DNA of 20,975 nt from the NCBI GenBank assembly GCA_027600665.1, contig JADGJL010000447.1, positions 1 through 20,975 of the forward strand. The letters are read 5' to 3'. The DNA comes from Irineochytrium annulatum (lineage: Eukaryota; Chytridiomycota; Chytridiomycetes; Chytridiales; Chytridiaceae). The position numbers were made by a program, and so were the translations under genes. Below are positions 18,973 through 20,975 of this stretch, piece by piece. The notes beneath the pieces are model-generated. The model did not search any database. It saw only the letters and a program-made list of their open reading frames with translations, and was not told the DNA's origin. Within the stretch, counting starts at the first letter, position 1. Each line of letters starts with the position of its first letter.

Positions 18973-20975
18973 CTACTGAGGCCTCGACGTCCCTCCATTC
19001 CCTCGCCGCCTCTCTATTCTTCTTTCAATCGTAGGCGACATCGAGTTCGATCGCAGGAGCTCTACACCTGCTCCGCCTTCCCTCCCAACAACACTCCCTT
19101 CGACAGCTATGAGTTGCTGAAGCCTAAGTTGCTCCCTGATTTGAGTTGATTGGCCCGTAATCCCCGCTATGCTCCGCCGCCGCTTCCGTTTCTTCTTTGC
19201 CTTGCTCTGCGGCGACCGCGACCCTCCCTTATTCGCAATCAGATCCACTTCATCGCCCTCATCCCCATAATCTTCGCCTGCGAGCCCGACGGGGTCATCC
19301 CATTCCGGCGGGATCATATTGGGCAGTGACGACGCAGACCGTGGATTGTCGACGCCCCAACTCTCCCAAAATCGTGCTCGCTGCGGCCGGCTGCTGCTGG
19401 AGGATGCCAGGGGTATCCACCACTTGGATGGAGAAGTTGGCACCTCAAAATCTCCTAAATTTTCCGCGCCATGCTCCCCAGTTGAGGGGACGCTTCTGTC
19501 CCCCGTTCCACTTCCTGATGGTTCACCTTCAATGGAGCTAAGCAGCGTAGTTCCACCAGACTCCGAGAACGGCGTAGACTCTGGCGCGGAGGGTTGCCGA
19601 CGCCCATTTGTGAACGACGAAGACGAACTTGAGAGGGCGACCCCATGCAAATCTCGGCTCCCACTACCGCCTGCCTCTGACACCCCTGCACCCGTCCGAG
19701 TTGGCGTTGTCACAACGACTTGCGAAACATCGCCCGGCCCTCCAGCACTCTGTGCAGATGTCCTAAGACTCGGCATCCCCATGGTACGTCTCGAACCGCT
19801 TGCAAAAGGCTTGACTAGCCCGGACGAGCTGTTCACCGACGCCGTCGATCGAGCTGTAGCACCGGCCGAAAATGTCTCCGGCGGAGCATTCGTCAGGCGT
19901 GGACGAGCCAACGGGGAGGTTGGAGGTGAAAATGGGTTCCATTCAGGCGCTATCCCATAGCTCGACCCAGTCGACGAGTTGAAAGCACGAGCTAAAAGAA
20001 TTACAGCCGCGAATGCGAAGAACATCTCGGTGTACATATGCCGAGTCATCTGATGCAAAGCTCAGCAAGAGCAACGGCAATTATAAGCTCGGCATGGGAT
20101 ACACACCTGCTCATCCAGCCTCTCGACCGTAATGCGGAAATCTCGGAGTCTCGAGTCAAACAGCTTCTTATCGCGATCCAAATCCCGCAGCAGAACTCGC
20201 CAAGAGGTATCATAATCTCTTGCCTCAATGAGCTAGGTGAGTAAATTGTCCCTAACGCGAGACTACAACTTACAAGATCGCGGACCATTTTAGCGACAGT
20301 TCGATTGCACTCTGACAGAGCGCCAGTGATCGCCTCGGCCCTCATTACCTCCACCCTTCGAAATGCCTCGTGATACGCCTTCGACGTCTCTTCGATGTAC
20401 TTGTAGGACAATGTCGCATTTCTTTCCAACAGCGAGAGCCTCTTCGAGATGGTTTTGAAAATCGATTCCTGCGTGCCACCACCACCTGCAGCGGTGAAGG
20501 TTGTAGAGGTGGTAGAAACAGTCGTGGCCGAGGACGAAGAAGTGGAACTCGAAGCGGTGGGTGTAAAAGATGATGCAGATGATGGCGACGATTCGGCGGC
20601 ACCGAGAATAATTGTTGCCTCCGCTGTGGCGGTCATAGCAGTCGCCTCCGAAGAAGATGATGTTGCTGGCATAGAGTCCTTAAGCGATTGACTTTGCGGC
20701 GGTATGGCCTGGAGAGGAGGTTGAGCCTGCTGCAACACCCCCGGCTGGGATATCCCGCCGACAAGTGTTGTCCCCTCCAACGGCAATGGCTCCGAATCCA
20801 TAATCTCACGAAAGTAGTGAGGCGACAACACCCAGCTCGACTTCTGCGACGTCACGACTGTCTCGACTCCGATCGGCTCCCTTGCCACCTCTGTCGCGGC
20901 AGGCGCTTCCGGGCTTTCCAATCCCTCAGTGCCGTCCGACGGCTTAAAAGGCTCCGCCTCGATCCTCATAAGACC
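18973..20975 (-). CDS. SLP1: SUN-family (SLP1/SUCO-like) membrane protein, C-terminal part, truncated by the window edge
   Basis: Exons in view: 20975-20274 (open to the right edge), 20232-20107, 20049-18973. The frame enters from beyond the window, so the N-terminus is missing. The visible part starts with a Ser/Thr/Ala-rich linker. Then comes SIFKTISKRLSLLERNATLS with YIEETSKAYHEAF, the post-SUN helical motif typical of SLP1/SUCO/OPT-type SUN proteins. A coiled coil follows (VEVMRAEAITGALSECNRTV to FRITVERLDEQ), then one membrane span (TEMFFAFAAVILLARAF). About 330 residues of Ser/Gly/Pro-rich tail follow, with a basic cluster (KAKKKRKRRRS). In the family these are ER/nuclear-envelope proteins needed for folding of membrane proteins. 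The SUN domain itself should lie just outside the window. The long tail is unusual; the call rests mainly on the helix motif and topology. Confidence 0.65.

Noticed and set aside
1..20975. Search for tRNA, rRNA, CRISPR arrays, transposons and metabolic gene cluster
   Set aside because: No cloverleaf-like, repeat-spacer, transposase or biosynthetic cluster signals were seen by eye; the genes belong to unrelated core processes.

Overview
The window reads as nuclear DNA of an early-diverging fungus. The fungal call rests on a complete division-2 (class IV, Chs3-type) chitin synthase and on fungal-type versions of the other genes. The early-diverging placement (zoosporic or mucoromycote-like) is inference. 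It rests on a full COP1 ubiquitin ligase, which the model yeasts lack, a centrin-like EF-hand protein, and gene structures with many very short introns. I placed 53 introns in ten genes, from 31 to 76 nt, most of them 38-62 nt. No RNA genes, transposons, CRISPR arrays or viral or bacterial insertions were recognised. All exon models were made by eye from GT-AG sites, reading frame and similarity recalled from protein families, without transcript data.

Layout, left to right. (1) A possible 3' tail of an off-window gene (3-80). (2) Clamp-loader subunit RFC3 (yeast Rfc5), +, 169-1656. (3) Centrin-like EF-hand protein, +, 1892-2896. (4) COP1 (RING, coiled coil, WD40), -, 3093-5627. (5) Carnitine acetyltransferase family member, +, 6007-8402. 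(6) CDK11/PITSLRE kinase, -, 8543-10091. (7) BRD8/Bdc1-like bromodomain protein, +, 10235-11194. (8) TPR, F-box and LRR protein of Dia2/Pof3 type, -, 11469-13387. (9) Geranylgeranyltransferase-I beta subunit, +, 13447-14859. (10) Chitin synthase, +, 14952-18711. (11) C-terminal part of a SUN-family (SLP1/SUCO-like) membrane protein, -, 18973 to the right edge. Genes are packed head-to-head and tail-to-tail, with intergenic gaps of about 60-380 bp.

The genes do not form one pathway. They are housekeeping and regulatory: replication (RFC3; Dia2 is a replisome-linked F-box protein in yeast), ubiquitin ligation (COP1, Dia2), transcription and chromatin (CDK11, BRD8-like), cell wall and membrane (chitin synthase, prenyltransferase, SUN protein) and acetyl-carnitine metabolism.

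The most unusual gene is the carnitine acyltransferase homologue. As sequenced, the best splice model lacks the catalytic His, the Ser-Thr-Ser motif reads Leu-Thr-Ala, and a conserved Trp-rich N-terminal stretch is missing. It could be a pseudoenzyme, a decaying copy, or partly a sequencing problem. Other points of note are COP1 itself, a 31-nt intron inside COP1, a 59-bp divergent promoter carrying a Gcn4/AP-1 type site, and a duplicated polyadenylation region behind the chitin synthase.
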